Part shown: piece after piece, positions 26,003 to 34,631 of the stretch
How the letters are laid out: every line of letters starts with the position of its first letter
How positions within the stretch are numbered: the stretch's first letter is position 1
Origin: Microcystis wesenbergii NRERC-220
GTDB lineage: Bacteria > Cyanobacteriota > Cyanobacteriia > Cyanobacteriales > Microcystaceae
Assembly (NCBI RefSeq): GCF_032027425.1
Contig: NZ_JAVSJA010000001.1
Coordinates: 3,856,001-3,920,000 of the forward strand
DNA: 64,000 nucleotides
Reading direction: 5' to 3'
Program-made: the position numbers and the translations under genes
The notes under the pieces: generated by a model
What the model was told of the DNA's origin: nothing
Database searches by the model: none
Seen by the model: the letters and a program-made list of their open reading frames with translations, nothing else

Positions 26003-26992
26003 CTTAGTCTGAAAGATATTTTGTACCATTTTTTTATCCAAACCCGCGGCAATTTTATCTAATTCTGCTATTTCCCCACTGTCTAAACTCCATCCTAAAG
26101 CCCCTAAATTATCCTCAGCTTGCCGAACATTTTTAGCTCCGGGGATAGGAATTGTTCCCTTACAGATACACCAATTTAAAGCAACTTGGCTAATAGTTTT
26201 ATCTTTAGCTTGGGCGATAACTTCTAGACAACTTATCAGAGGCGAAATAGCGGGAATTAATTGACCAAAAAGGAAGCGACGTAATCCAGGGGGTAAGTTT
26301 TTATTATCTCGATATTTCCCGGTTAATAACCCCAAAGCTAAGGGACTATAGGCAATAATTTTAATACCCAATTGATCACATAGTTCCTTTAATCCTAAGT
26401 CAGTGAGAGGATAGGTAGAAAGGAGAGAATACTGTACCTGTAAACTGGTAATAGGAATGCCGCGACTGGCAAACTTTTGATAGGCAGACTTCAATCTTTT
26501 CGGTCCAAAATTGGATAAACCGACTCCTTTAACTAACCCCTTTTCTAGACAATCCCCCAATCCGTCTAATAATCCTCCCTCCTGCCATGGCGCATAATTG
26601 CCCGTTGACCAGTGCATTTGCACTAAATCCACCCGGCGGCCTAGTCTGGTTGCCGAAGCTTGACAAGCTTTCACCATGGCATGACGGGTTAAACGCCAAG
26701 GATAAGGGGCGAGTTTGGTAGCAATACGAATATGATCAGCGTTATAACCGCTATATTCCCCTGTAAAGCGTCCTAATAGCTTCTCACTCTGTCCGTTGAG
26801 TTTGCCTGTGCCGTAGGAGTCTCCCGTATCAAATAGGGTGACACCCCGCTGGACGCAGAGATTAAAAACCGCTTGTAACTGGCTATCCATGCTCTCATCG
26901 TAACCCCAGAGAAGACGATTTCCCCAGGCCCAAGTACCGCAGCCCATGGGGGGAAGGGATAGAGTTTGATGTGTGACTGTCAAGGGATTCAT
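26000..26992 (-). CDS. aldo/keto reductase
   Basis: A 330-residue NADPH-dependent TIM-barrel oxidoreductase. The catalytic tetrad is visible: Asp and Tyr in FDTGDSYG, Lys in RIATKLAPYPW, His in LVQMHWS. The C-terminal half has the cofactor-binding parts GVGLSNFG, QVQYSLLS, YSPLALGLLTGKY and IPIPGAKNVRQAEDN. The substrate is unknown; the close match to plant and cyanobacterial pyridoxal-reductase-like members is only an impression. The stop codon lies in the terminal repeat of the neighbouring MITE, so the last residues may have changed on insertion. Confidence 0.9.
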   Translation of the reverse strand: MNPLTVTHQTLSLPPMGCGTWAWGNRLLWGYDESMDSQLQAVFNLCVQRGVTLFDTGDSYGTGKLNGQSEKLLGRFTGEYSGYNADHIRIATKLAPYPWRLTRHAMVKACQASATRLGRRVDLVQMHWSTGNYAPWQEGGLLDGLGDCLEKGLVKGVGLSNFGPKRLKSAYQKFASRGIPITSLQVQYSLLSTYPLTDLGLKELCDQLGIKIIAYSPLALGLLTGKYRDNKNLPPGLRRFLFGQLIPAISPLISCLEVIAQAKDKTISQVALNWCICKGTIPIPGAKNVRQAEDNLGALGWSLDSGEIAELDKIAAGLDKKMVQNIFQTK

Positions 26993-27100
26993 GGGTCAGT
27001 TTCTCTGGGTTTTTTCTCAAGCTTTCAGCAAGATATTTTATACTAAATCTGGTTATTAAAGACTGATTATTTATTCCCATTTTTGCATGAGTGCATGAGT

Positions 27101-27133
27101 AGAAAACGGGTTTCTCAGAGAAACCCGTTTTCT
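27101..27133. terminator. 13-bp perfect hairpin behind the RND permease gene
   Basis: AGAAAACGGGTTT and its exact reverse complement enclose a 7-base loop, 12 bases behind the permease stop. The flanks are only moderately T-rich, so it may act as terminator or mRNA 3' end protector. Confidence 0.5.
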
Positions 27134-27144
27134 GTGCGTTATTA

Positions 27145-30100
27145 CTACCAAATCGACTTGGGTTTTTGTTTAACAAATAATCCCCGGAACCAATAGTAAA
27201 AACTATCGATATAAGTAAAGATTACCGGCACAACCACCAAAGTTAATAGGGTGGAAGTGGTAAAACCACCAATAACGGCAATCGCCATCGGTGCGCGAAT
27301 TTCACCATCTGCACCTAAAGCTAAAGCAATCGGTAACATCCCGGCAACTGTGGAAACGGAGGTCATAATAATTGGTCGTAAACGAGAGACTCCCGAATCA
27401 ATCATCGCCTTAAATTGCGGTTTCCCTGACTCAATGCCACTCAGGGCAAAATCTACTAACAGAATCGCATTTTTAGTGACTAATCCCATCAGTAAAACTA
27501 TGCCAATTAAAGCGTATAAACCTAACTCTTTTTGGGTAATTAAAAGAGCGATTAAAGTACCACCAATCGATAAAGGAAGGGAACTTAAAATCGCTAGGGG
27601 ATAGAGGAAATTGTTATACAACAACACCAGAATCCCATAGATCGAAATAATTGCTAAACTTAACGCCCCCAAAAAACGAGCAAAGATATCGCGCATAATG
27701 CGAGCATCACCAAAGGGTTCTTCTGTCACCTCTGGGGGTAAGTTTTTCATGATTGGTAAAGCGCGAATTTGTGTCACCGCACTTCCCAAAGAAACTCCCT
27801 CTAAATTAGCTCCAATATTAACCTGACGTTGACGGTTAAAGCGTTGAATTTCCGCAGGTCCACTACCTAAGCTAATTGTCGCCACCGAGTTAAGCGGTAC
27901 TAACGTCCCATTACTGCTAGGAACGCGCAAATTTTGCAGAGTTTCTATCTCACTGCGTCCATCGTTGGCAATTTTTACCCGGATGGGAATTTGTCGGTCA
28001 GCAAGGTTAAATTTAGCTAAATTAAACTCATTATCGCCGATTAAAGCTAAAGATGCAGTACGGGCGATCGCTCTGACCGAGACTCCCTGATCGGCAGCCC
28101 GGACAGGATCCGGTTGAATAATGATCTCCGGTTTAACTAAACTTACCCCGGAACTTACCTCGACAAAACCGGGTAAAGCACGCATTTCTCGCTCTAATTT
28201 TTGGGCAGTTTGGGTTAAAATATCGCCATTTTCACTTTTTAAAATAATAGCGACATCCTTAGTGCTTCCTGCTCCCCCCTGCGCTCGAAAAGTCACTCTA
28301 GCCCCCGGTATCTTCTGGAAATCCCGACGGGTTTGTTCCTCAAATTGCCGTTGAGTTAGCGATCGCTGTTCCTTAGGAACTAAATTAACATATATTAACC
28401 CCGTATTTACCCGTCCCGAATCTCCCGGAATAGCCAAAACATTAGCGACGGCGGGATTTTTTTGCAGTAAACTATTCACCTGATTGGCCACGGCAACAGT
28501 ATCATTCAAAGTCGCACCGGGAGGCAATTCTAGGCTGATGGTACTTAATCCAGTATCCCCAGAACTAAATAATCCTTTTGGAATCAAAGGAACTAACTGT
28601 AAACTACCGATAAAAAAGGCCAAAGCCGCCAATAAAGTCAGGATTCGATGACGTAAAGCCCAAGTTAACAAACTTTTGTAGGGACGAAAACGGGGGCGCG
28701 AGGAGGGATTATTATCACCGGTTTTGAGCTTTTTCGGCTGTAGAATATAGGCACTTAACATCGGGGTGACGGTGACAGCGATCAAACTAGAAAATAGGGT
28801 AGAAACCGCCACCGTAACGCCGAAAGGTTGAAAGAATTGGCCCGGCACACCGCCCATAAAAGCAACCGGCAGGAATACCGCCATAATTGCCGCCGCACTG
28901 GCTAAAACGGCTAATCCAATCTCTTTTGAGGCATCAAAAGCCGCTTGCAGGGGTTTTTTACCCATAGCTAAATGTTGATCGATGTCCTCCACCATACACA
29001 CCGCATCATCGACCAGATTACCCAAAGCTAAAGCTAAGGCCAGTAGGGTCATGCCGTTAAGGGTATAATTTAGGGACTGCATCACCCAAAAAGTCGGGAA
29101 AATCGACAAAGGCAGGGCCAAACCCGTGATAATCGTGGCGCGCCAATTGCGTAAAAATAGACCCACCGTGATCACCGTCATCATACAACCAATCAGGAGA
29201 TCGCTAAGAAGGCTTTCGTAACTAGCACGAATTGAGTCGGCACGGGTAAAAATTAATTGAAATTTAATATCTTCGGGCAGTTTTTTCTTTAAATTCTCGA
29301 TTTCTTGGCGCACTGCTGTTTCTACCGTCACCAAGGTGCTGCCAGTCCCCCTTAGAATCGAAAAACCCACCACTGGCTGCCCATCTAAGAGGGCCATTTG
29401 TCGGGGATCGCTGTTACTATCACTAACTGTCCCTAAATTGCTCAAGGGGACTGTATCACCGTTAGGTAAAGAGATTTGATAATTTCTTAAATCTTCGATG
29501 GTTTCAGCGCTGCCGAGGGTGCGGACAGTTTGTTCACTGCCACCGATTTCCGAGCGCCCTCCGGGTAAATTAATATTAAAACTACGAATTTGGTCATTAA
29601 CCGCCGTGGCCGTGATACCGTAGGCGATCAGACGACCGGGATCTAAATCTACACGCACTTCTCGATCGACTCCCCCAACGCGATCGACTCGTGCTACTCC
29701 CGGCACTCCCGTTAAAGCGCGGCCGATTTGACGATCAACTAGATCACTTAATTCGGCGATCGATCTTTTCGGGGAGGAGATGGTATAGTTCATCACCGCA
29801 CCCCCGGCAAATTCTAAACGTTGGACAATTGGATCATTAGTATCTTGGGGCAAATCCTGCCGAATTTGCGCTATGGCATTACGCACATCATTGGTAGCGC
29901 GATCGCTGTTAGTGCCAAGGATAAAGTTAACGGTGGTGGTGCTGCTGCCTTCGTTGATGGTAGAAGTAATTTGATCGATATTACCCAAAGCAGCCACCGC
30001 ATCCTCGACTTTTTTGGTGACTTGGGTTTCCAATTCCTCAGGACCTGCGCCGGGTTGATTAACGGTGATAATCACGGCCGGAATGTCAATATTAGGAGAG

Positions 30101-30213
30101 CGATCGATCCCTAATCCGAGAAAGGCAATGTATCCCATTAGGGCCATAACCAGGGAGATCAGGATCGTCGGAATGGGGTTTTTGATAGACCAATTAGAAA
30201 TATTAAAAGCCAT
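27145..30213 (-). CDS. RND efflux permease (AcrB/HAE1 family)
   Basis: A 1022-residue inner-membrane proton-driven exporter. Features are the first helix (PIPTILISLVMALMGYIAFL), two large periplasmic porter regions, and twelve transmembrane helices in two blocks. LALALGNLVDDAVCMVED lies in helix 4, where the proton-relay aspartates occur; this copy keeps the acidic pair. The second half has LMGLVTKNAILLVDFA. It works with a periplasmic adaptor (encoded at 30700-32160) and an outer-membrane channel not seen here. The substrate is unknown. A four-helix-bundle gene has been placed between the two pump genes. Confidence 0.93.
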   Translation of the reverse strand: MAFNISNWSIKNPIPTILISLVMALMGYIAFLGLGIDRSPNIDIPAVIITVNQPGAGPEELETQVTKKVEDAVAALGNIDQITSTINEGSSTTTVNFILGTNSDRATNDVRNAIAQIRQDLPQDTNDPIVQRLEFAGGAVMNYTISSPKRSIAELSDLVDRQIGRALTGVPGVARVDRVGGVDREVRVDLDPGRLIAYGITATAVNDQIRSFNINLPGGRSEIGGSEQTVRTLGSAETIEDLRNYQISLPNGDTVPLSNLGTVSDSNSDPRQMALLDGQPVVGFSILRGTGSTLVTVETAVRQEIENLKKKLPEDIKFQLIFTRADSIRASYESLLSDLLIGCMMTVITVGLFLRNWRATIITGLALPLSIFPTFWVMQSLNYTLNGMTLLALALALGNLVDDAVCMVEDIDQHLAMGKKPLQAAFDASKEIGLAVLASAAAIMAVFLPVAFMGGVPGQFFQPFGVTVAVSTLFSSLIAVTVTPMLSAYILQPKKLKTGDNNPSSRPRFRPYKSLLTWALRHRILTLLAALAFFIGSLQLVPLIPKGLFSSGDTGLSTISLELPPGATLNDTVAVANQVNSLLQKNPAVANVLAIPGDSGRVNTGLIYVNLVPKEQRSLTQRQFEEQTRRDFQKIPGARVTFRAQGGAGSTKDVAIILKSENGDILTQTAQKLEREMRALPGFVEVSSGVSLVKPEIIIQPDPVRAADQGVSVRAIARTASLALIGDNEFNLAKFNLADRQIPIRVKIANDGRSEIETLQNLRVPSSNGTLVPLNSVATISLGSGPAEIQRFNRQRQVNIGANLEGVSLGSAVTQIRALPIMKNLPPEVTEEPFGDARIMRDIFARFLGALSLAIISIYGILVLLYNNFLYPLAILSSLPLSIGGTLIALLITQKELGLYALIGIVLLMGLVTKNAILLVDFALSGIESGKPQFKAMIDSGVSRLRPIIMTSVSTVAGMLPIALALGADGEIRAPMAIAVIGGFTTSTLLTLVVVPVIFTYIDSFYYWFRGLFVKQKPKSIW

Positions 30214-30214
30214 A

Positions 30215-30262
30215 ATTTCAGTTATCAGTTATCAGTTATCAGTTATCAGTGGGTAAGTTATC
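30215..30262. repeat. heptamer array (TCAGTTA)n upstream of the permease gene
   Basis: About six units of TCAGTTA with one interruption. A second array at 30655-30716 (TGATCAC/TGATTAC) lies on the other side of the four-helix-bundle gene. Confidence 0.75.
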
Positions 30263-30638
30263 AGTTATCAGTTTTTGGTTTTTGGTTTTTGGTATTTTCT
30301 TGGCAGGTTTTTAGAATAGCCCAAAGCATTTTACCAATTTCCTCCGCATCATCATTGATACTTTGAAAGGCTCTTTCCTCTATGTAATTCGTGTCTTTCA
30401 ATAGAGACAGCCAATACTTTGTTTCTAGACATTCCTTATAAGCTATTGACATTTTAGCTCGAAAATCAGCTTGAGAAATAGCTCCATTAGCCTCGGCAAT
30501 GTTAGCCCCGATTGAAGTGCCACTCCTTAATAGCTGTTTTGACAAAACATATTCTTGTTTATTCTCACACAAATATTTATAGCCTTTAACAATCCTAATG
30601 GCAAATTTATAAGCTTTATCATAAACTTTACTCTCCAT
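30261..30638 (-). CDS. four-helix bundle protein (S23/IVP family)
   Basis: A 125-residue member of the family first found in intervening sequences of 23S rRNA. The core motif GTSIGANIAEANGA is visible at residues 40-53, followed by a typical YKECLETKYWLSLL. Such proteins form pentameric bundles of unclear function and travel with mobile or variable DNA. Here the gene splits a RND efflux operon and is framed by heptamer arrays. Its last codons (QENTKNQKPKTDN) run into TTGGTTTT repeats, suggesting the native C-terminus was replaced. Confidence 0.85.
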   Translation of the reverse strand: MESKVYDKAYKFAIRIVKGYKYLCENKQEYVLSKQLLRSGTSIGANIAEANGAISQADFRAKMSIAYKECLETKYWLSLLKDTNYIEERAFQSINDDAEEIGKMLWAILKTCQENTKNQKPKTDN

Positions 30639-30699
30639 CCGTTTGCCCCGCTACCGATCACTGATTACTGATTACTGTTTACTGATCACTGATTACTGA

Positions 30700-32160
30700 T
30701 CACTGATCACTGATTGCTGTAATTTTGTCGCCATCACCGAGATAGGCTGCCCCTTTGACCACAATGCGATCGCCAGCTTGTAAACCGGTGAGAATTTCCA
30801 CGCGATTATTCGGCATAATTTGACCTAATTGCACAGTTTTGGCGGTAACGGTGTTATCAGGTCCGACTAAATAAACTAGAGCTTGATTATCTTTTTGGGG
30901 TAAAACTGCGGTCATGGGGACGGTTAAACTATTGCTAGTATTCGTCACGATCGCACCTCGTAAAAACATCCCCGGTTTTAATCCTGTATTGTCGGTTAAA
31001 TCGACTTTAACCGTTGCCTGACGGGATGCCTCATCGACGATGGGATTAATTTCGCGTACCTGTCCCGATAATTTTAAACTGCTATTAGCATCGGAAGTGA
31101 TAGTAACGGGCGCTCCGACGCGGATTAAGGGCAATTGATTCTCAGGAACCCGCAATCTTAGCTCTAAACGCCCATTTTCGATGATTTTAAAGAGAGCATT
31201 TTGACCGTTGGTGGTATCCCCGATGCGAGCATTTCTTTCGGCAATTTTGCCACTAACCGGAGAAATCAGGCGCGTCTCGTTTAATTGGGCTTTAACAATG
31301 GCTAAACGGCTTTGAGCTTCCGCTAATTGGGCTGTAGCTTGGGCGATCACTTCGGGACGATTGCCCGCTTGCAATTGTGCCAGTTGCTGCTCTGCTTCTC
31401 CTAAACGAGATTGGGTCTGTTGTACGATCGCCGCTTGCTTTCTTTCTTCATTGAGGACTTCATCGAGACGATCCCGGGCGATCGCTCCTTCCGCTTCTAA
31501 ACTTTGGTTTCTCTGGACGCGTTTTTTAGCCAAATCCCAATCCGATTGAGCTTGACTAATTTCAGCCTTTATGCGTTGAATAGTTTGTTTAGCTCTAGCG
31601 ATCTCCTCTTTACGGCTACCCGCTTGCAATTCTGCCAAACGCGCTCGCGATTGGGCGACATTGGCCTGTGCTTGGGTTAATTGCGCTTGTAGGACGGTAT
31701 CATCGAGACGAGCCAAAATTTGACCTTGACTAACGATATCACCCTCATCGACAAAGATTTCTTTGATTTGTAGTCCCGTCGCTTGGGAAAGAATCGGGAT
31801 TAATTCATCGGCTGCCACGCTTCCAGTCGCTTTCAGGGTGCGGGCCACGGCAGTGGATTCCACCCTAGTGGTGGTTACTGTTTGTGCTGGTGCTTCATTT
31901 TTTGCCGCTACGGGCTGAGTATTGGGGTTTTGGGCTGTTTGGGGTCGATCAGCGAAACGAGTCGCCCCTAGGGTCAATAAAACCCCCAATCCCACACCGA
32001 TAAATAGACCCTTTCCTCCCGATAGCCAAGAGTTGGTTTTTGTCGGTTTTGGCGAGTATTCGGTTTCCTCTGGCTCAATTTCGGGTTTAAATGCGATTTC
32101 TTCGGGAACTAGCGAATTATCGGCTGAATGCTGGTTATTTTCTAGGGTATCTGGCCGCAC
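30700..32160 (-). CDS. RND efflux periplasmic adaptor (membrane fusion protein)
   Basis: A 486-residue AcrA/HlyD-type adaptor. A polar N-terminus (residues 1-47) precedes one membrane helix (about 48-68, GLFIGVGLGVLLTLGA). It is followed by the lipoyl half motif (ILARLDDTVLQAQLTQA), a long coiled-coil hairpin containing two internal copies of LAELQAG/LAQLQAGxRxE, the second lipoyl half (RLISPVSGKI), a beta barrel, and a membrane-proximal domain with the usual VYLVGPDNTVTAKTVQLG. It bridges the permease to an outer-membrane channel. Its stop codon lies in a heptamer array. Confidence 0.92.
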   Translation of the reverse strand: MRPDTLENNQHSADNSLVPEEIAFKPEIEPEETEYSPKPTKTNSWLSGGKGLFIGVGLGVLLTLGATRFADRPQTAQNPNTQPVAAKNEAPAQTVTTTRVESTAVARTLKATGSVAADELIPILSQATGLQIKEIFVDEGDIVSQGQILARLDDTVLQAQLTQAQANVAQSRARLAELQAGSRKEEIARAKQTIQRIKAEISQAQSDWDLAKKRVQRNQSLEAEGAIARDRLDEVLNEERKQAAIVQQTQSRLGEAEQQLAQLQAGNRPEVIAQATAQLAEAQSRLAIVKAQLNETRLISPVSGKIAERNARIGDTTNGQNALFKIIENGRLELRLRVPENQLPLIRVGAPVTITSDANSSLKLSGQVREINPIVDEASRQATVKVDLTDNTGLKPGMFLRGAIVTNTSNSLTVPMTAVLPQKDNQALVYLVGPDNTVTAKTVQLGQIMPNNRVEILTGLQAGDRIVVKGAAYLGDGDKITAISDQ

Positions 32161-32763
32161 GGTCTGCCCTCTCGGTAGATTCTGGATAAAATGTTAAGTT
32201 TTGTATCCATTTATAATCTAACGGAAAAAGGTCACGGGTGGGGAAAGTGAGAAAGTGGACCTGCTGTAAAAATCCCAAATTATCGTGGTTGGTGAGGAGA
32301 TAGGAGACAGGCTTCGGCCGTGAGCTTTTGCGTTCGACAAAAGCTCACGCCGAGGTCCGAACGGAGATAGGAGAATCCGAGACAGGAGATAGGAGAATTA
32401 AGAATGAGTAATAATCAATTAAATGGTTTATTTAGAGATTTTATGCCAGTTAGTCCTCCTTTTTGACGTTTTTGAATCCTCAAAAATTAATTGTGCGAGA
32501 GGTTTATTGTTACCAATTAAAAAAGCGGGGAATCCCAACCGTTAAGTTAACACCAATGAAGCCTTGAGCCCAAAATCTGACAGAGTGAACATTTTTTAGC
32601 CAATATCCAAGAGAGCTAAACTGTAACCTTTGTCGTGTACTACTTCTAGCGAGATGCTACTCGAAAGCAGTTCGCTGTTCGGTCGTTCGTTAAGAAAAAT
32701 GACTGGAAGGGTAATATTTGGCTATGCGTTTAGTAGCATGGCGGCAGAAGAAATGTAATTGTT
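32161..32763. other. 600-base gap with repeats, no gene recognised
   Basis: It contains the heptamer array with embedded 65-bp palindromic repeat (32296-32400) and otherwise AT-rich sequence with no supportable coding frame. Around 32640-32760 there are short CTACTCGAAAGCAGTTCG-type inverted pieces without clear meaning. Confidence 0.5.
32303..32367. repeat. 65-bp palindromic repeat within heptamer array, copy 1
   Basis: Identical over 65 bases to 37286-37350. The core GTGAGCTTTTG (32320-32330) pairs perfectly with CAAAAGCTCAC (32338-32348) around CGTTCGA. Both copies are embedded in GGAGACA/GGAGATA heptamers. Confidence 0.85.
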
Positions 32764-32904
32764 ATGGGCAAACCACAAATCGCCGTCCGAATTCCCCCAC
32801 CCCTCCTCGCCGAACTCAACCAGTACGTCGAGGGTGTTGGTAGAGGGATAGCGGAGGTCGAGAGAAAGATAGTAGAGTTAGAAAGTTTGGTTAAAGGCAA
32901 ATGA
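32764..32904 (+). CDS. 46-residue putative ribbon-helix-helix-like protein
   Basis: The ATG at 32764 opens a short frame (VRIPPPLLAELNQYVEGVG, then a coiled-coil-like IAEVERKIVELESLVKGK). The N-terminal part looks like a strand and helix of a ribbon-helix-helix DNA-binding protein. The middle, where related longer proteins carry the second helix, appears missing, so this may be a deletion form. It ends 26 bases before the ATG of the FGE gene and may be cotranscribed. Confidence 0.5.
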   Translation: MGKPQIAVRIPPPLLAELNQYVEGVGRGIAEVERKIVELESLVKGK

Positions 32905-32930
32905 GATAATATTTGGGGGAAATCAACACA

Positions 32931-33788
32931 ATGACATTTGATCTGGTAAAAGTAAATGCCAAAGGTCAGGAATTCGAACGAGAAAAGGCTGAAGCCTCAT
33001 ATTTCACCCAAGATTTGGGCAACGGCATCACTCTAGAGATGGTCGCCATCCCCGGTGGGACTTTCCTGATGGGTTCGTCAACAAATGAGAAAGATAGTTA
33101 TGAGGATGAACGCCCTCAACATGAGGTTACTGTCCCCCCCTTTGCCATGGGTAAATATCCCATCACCCAGTCCCAGTGGAGAGCGATCGCCGAACGCACG
33201 GATTTAAAAGTAGAAAAAGACCTTGACCTCAACCCAGCCCACTTCAAAGACCGTCCCGACAGCGATCGCCGTCCCGTCGAACAAGTCAACTGGTACGATG
33301 CCGTCGAGTTCTGCGTGAGATTATCGAAGTTGACGGTTCGGGAATACCGACTCCCTAGTGAGGCGGAATGGGAGTACGCTTGTCGTGCCAGGACGACCAC
33401 CCCGTTCTACTTTGGGGAAACCATTACCGGGGAATTGGCTAACTACATTGCCAGTAATACCTACGCCGGGGAAGCGAAGGGAAAATATCGAAAAGAAACA
33501 ACTCCCGTGGGACAGTTCCCTCCCAATGCCTTCGGACTGTACGATATGCACGGCAATGTCTGGGAGTGGTGCGCCGATACCTGGCACGATAATTATGATG
33601 GTGCGCCGACGGACGGAAGTGTCTGGAGAGAAAATGGTAATGATAATCGTTCTCCATTGCGGGGCGGTTCTTGGTTCTACTTTCCATTTCTCTGCCGTTC
33701 CGCTTGCCGCAACTTCTACTTCCGCCGCGACTACATCAGCTTCAGCTGCGGTTTTCGGGTGGTGTGTGGTGCTGGGAGGACTCTGTAA
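32931..33788 (+). CDS. FGE/SUMF1-domain protein with DGR-type variable C-terminus
   Basis: I start at ATG 32931, behind TGGGGGA; a TTG at 32913 is possible. The 285-residue product is a formylglycine-generating-enzyme fold: MVAIPGGTFLMGS, HEVTVPPFAMGKYPITQSQW, PVEQVNWYDAVEFC, YRLPSEAEWEYACRA, FGLYDMHGNVWEWCADTW, RGGSW, CGFRVVC. Family members often serve as C-type-lectin-like display folds. Residues 249-273, between RGGSW and GFRVV, consist almost only of codons ending in C or T (24 of 25), with F, Y, C, S, L where relatives have long runs of Asn. This is what adenine-specific mutagenesis of AAC/AAT template codons produces, so I infer a diversity-generating-retroelement target. No reverse transcriptase lies in this window. 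Confidence 0.85.
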   Translation: MTFDLVKVNAKGQEFEREKAEASYFTQDLGNGITLEMVAIPGGTFLMGSSTNEKDSYEDERPQHEVTVPPFAMGKYPITQSQWRAIAERTDLKVEKDLDLNPAHFKDRPDSDRRPVEQVNWYDAVEFCVRLSKLTVREYRLPSEAEWEYACRARTTTPFYFGETITGELANYIASNTYAGEAKGKYRKETTPVGQFPPNAFGLYDMHGNVWEWCADTWHDNYDGAPTDGSVWRENGNDNRSPLRGGSWFYFPFLCRSACRNFYFRRDYISFSCGFRVVCGAGRTL

Positions 33789-33982
33789 CCCTTTTCCCCT
33801 TTTTTCCCTTTTTTCCCTCATTCCCTATTTTTTCTCTTTCCCTTTCTTTCCCGCCCAAAGGCGGGTCGATTTTGTAGGGGCGCAATGCTTGCCATTGGTG
33901 TCAACTTAAGCAAGAAGCTTAATAGACTTGTTGCGTAATAGTGGCATAATGGGGAAGAAACAATGATTGGATATCCCCTTGA

Positions 33983-34103
33983 ATGCTGAACATTGGCCGA
34001 ATATTGCATCAAGATAGACTCTTGAGAGCGACCACAGGACTCAATAGAAGAGCGTTTGAGACCTTGTTAGAGAAATTTGAACAGGTGTATTTGGCGGCTG
34101 AGA
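33983..34103 (+). pseudogene. N-terminal remnant of an IS5-type transposase
   Basis: ATG at 33983 opens MLNIGRILHQDRLLRATTGL followed by NRRAFETLLEKFEQVY, resembling the start of IS5-group DDE transposases of cyanobacteria. The frame is cut at 34104 by the terminal repeat of the IS4-type element and its tail stops within that element. The remaining transposase was not recognised on the other side. Confidence 0.55.
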
Positions 34104-34631
34104 GGGGGACAAGCGAGCTAGAAGGTAGATAGGGCAAGCGCTATCGCTCTTTGTCCTTTGATGTAATCCTTCAACCGATAGCGGCTAATTTGCATTAGCT
34201 CTTCTATATTTTTTGGGAACATTTGATGTAGCTGGAGCCAATGATAGAGATGTTGACCCACATAAAAACTGCTGTGTCTGCGTTGACCTTTATATCTTTT
34301 TTCAGGTCTTGTAACATATTTTTGGATTCCCATATCCTTAATTTTTTTACCTTGTAGTGTGGCACTTGTATAGGCGATAGCTATAACAATTATCAGCTTT
34401 GATAGGTATTTCGGTGCTAATTGAGAACCTTCTAAGCTATAGCCTCCCGACTTAAAATCTCGGAACATCTCCTCAATATCAAATCTTTTTTGATAGGCCA
34501 TTATTGCCGTCTCTAAATCTCCAAAGTTAGTCAGAATATACCAAGGCTCTTTTGTTGGAAAACCCCGATAAGTTTTTTTCCACTTACCCGCTAAGTTAAA
34601 CTCGCCAAATCCCTTCTCTTTTGTAAGATTA

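Noticed and set aside
33321-33821. Antisense and alternative open frames across the FGE gene
   Set aside because: They overlap a gene with clear FGE motifs and have skewed, repeat-like composition.
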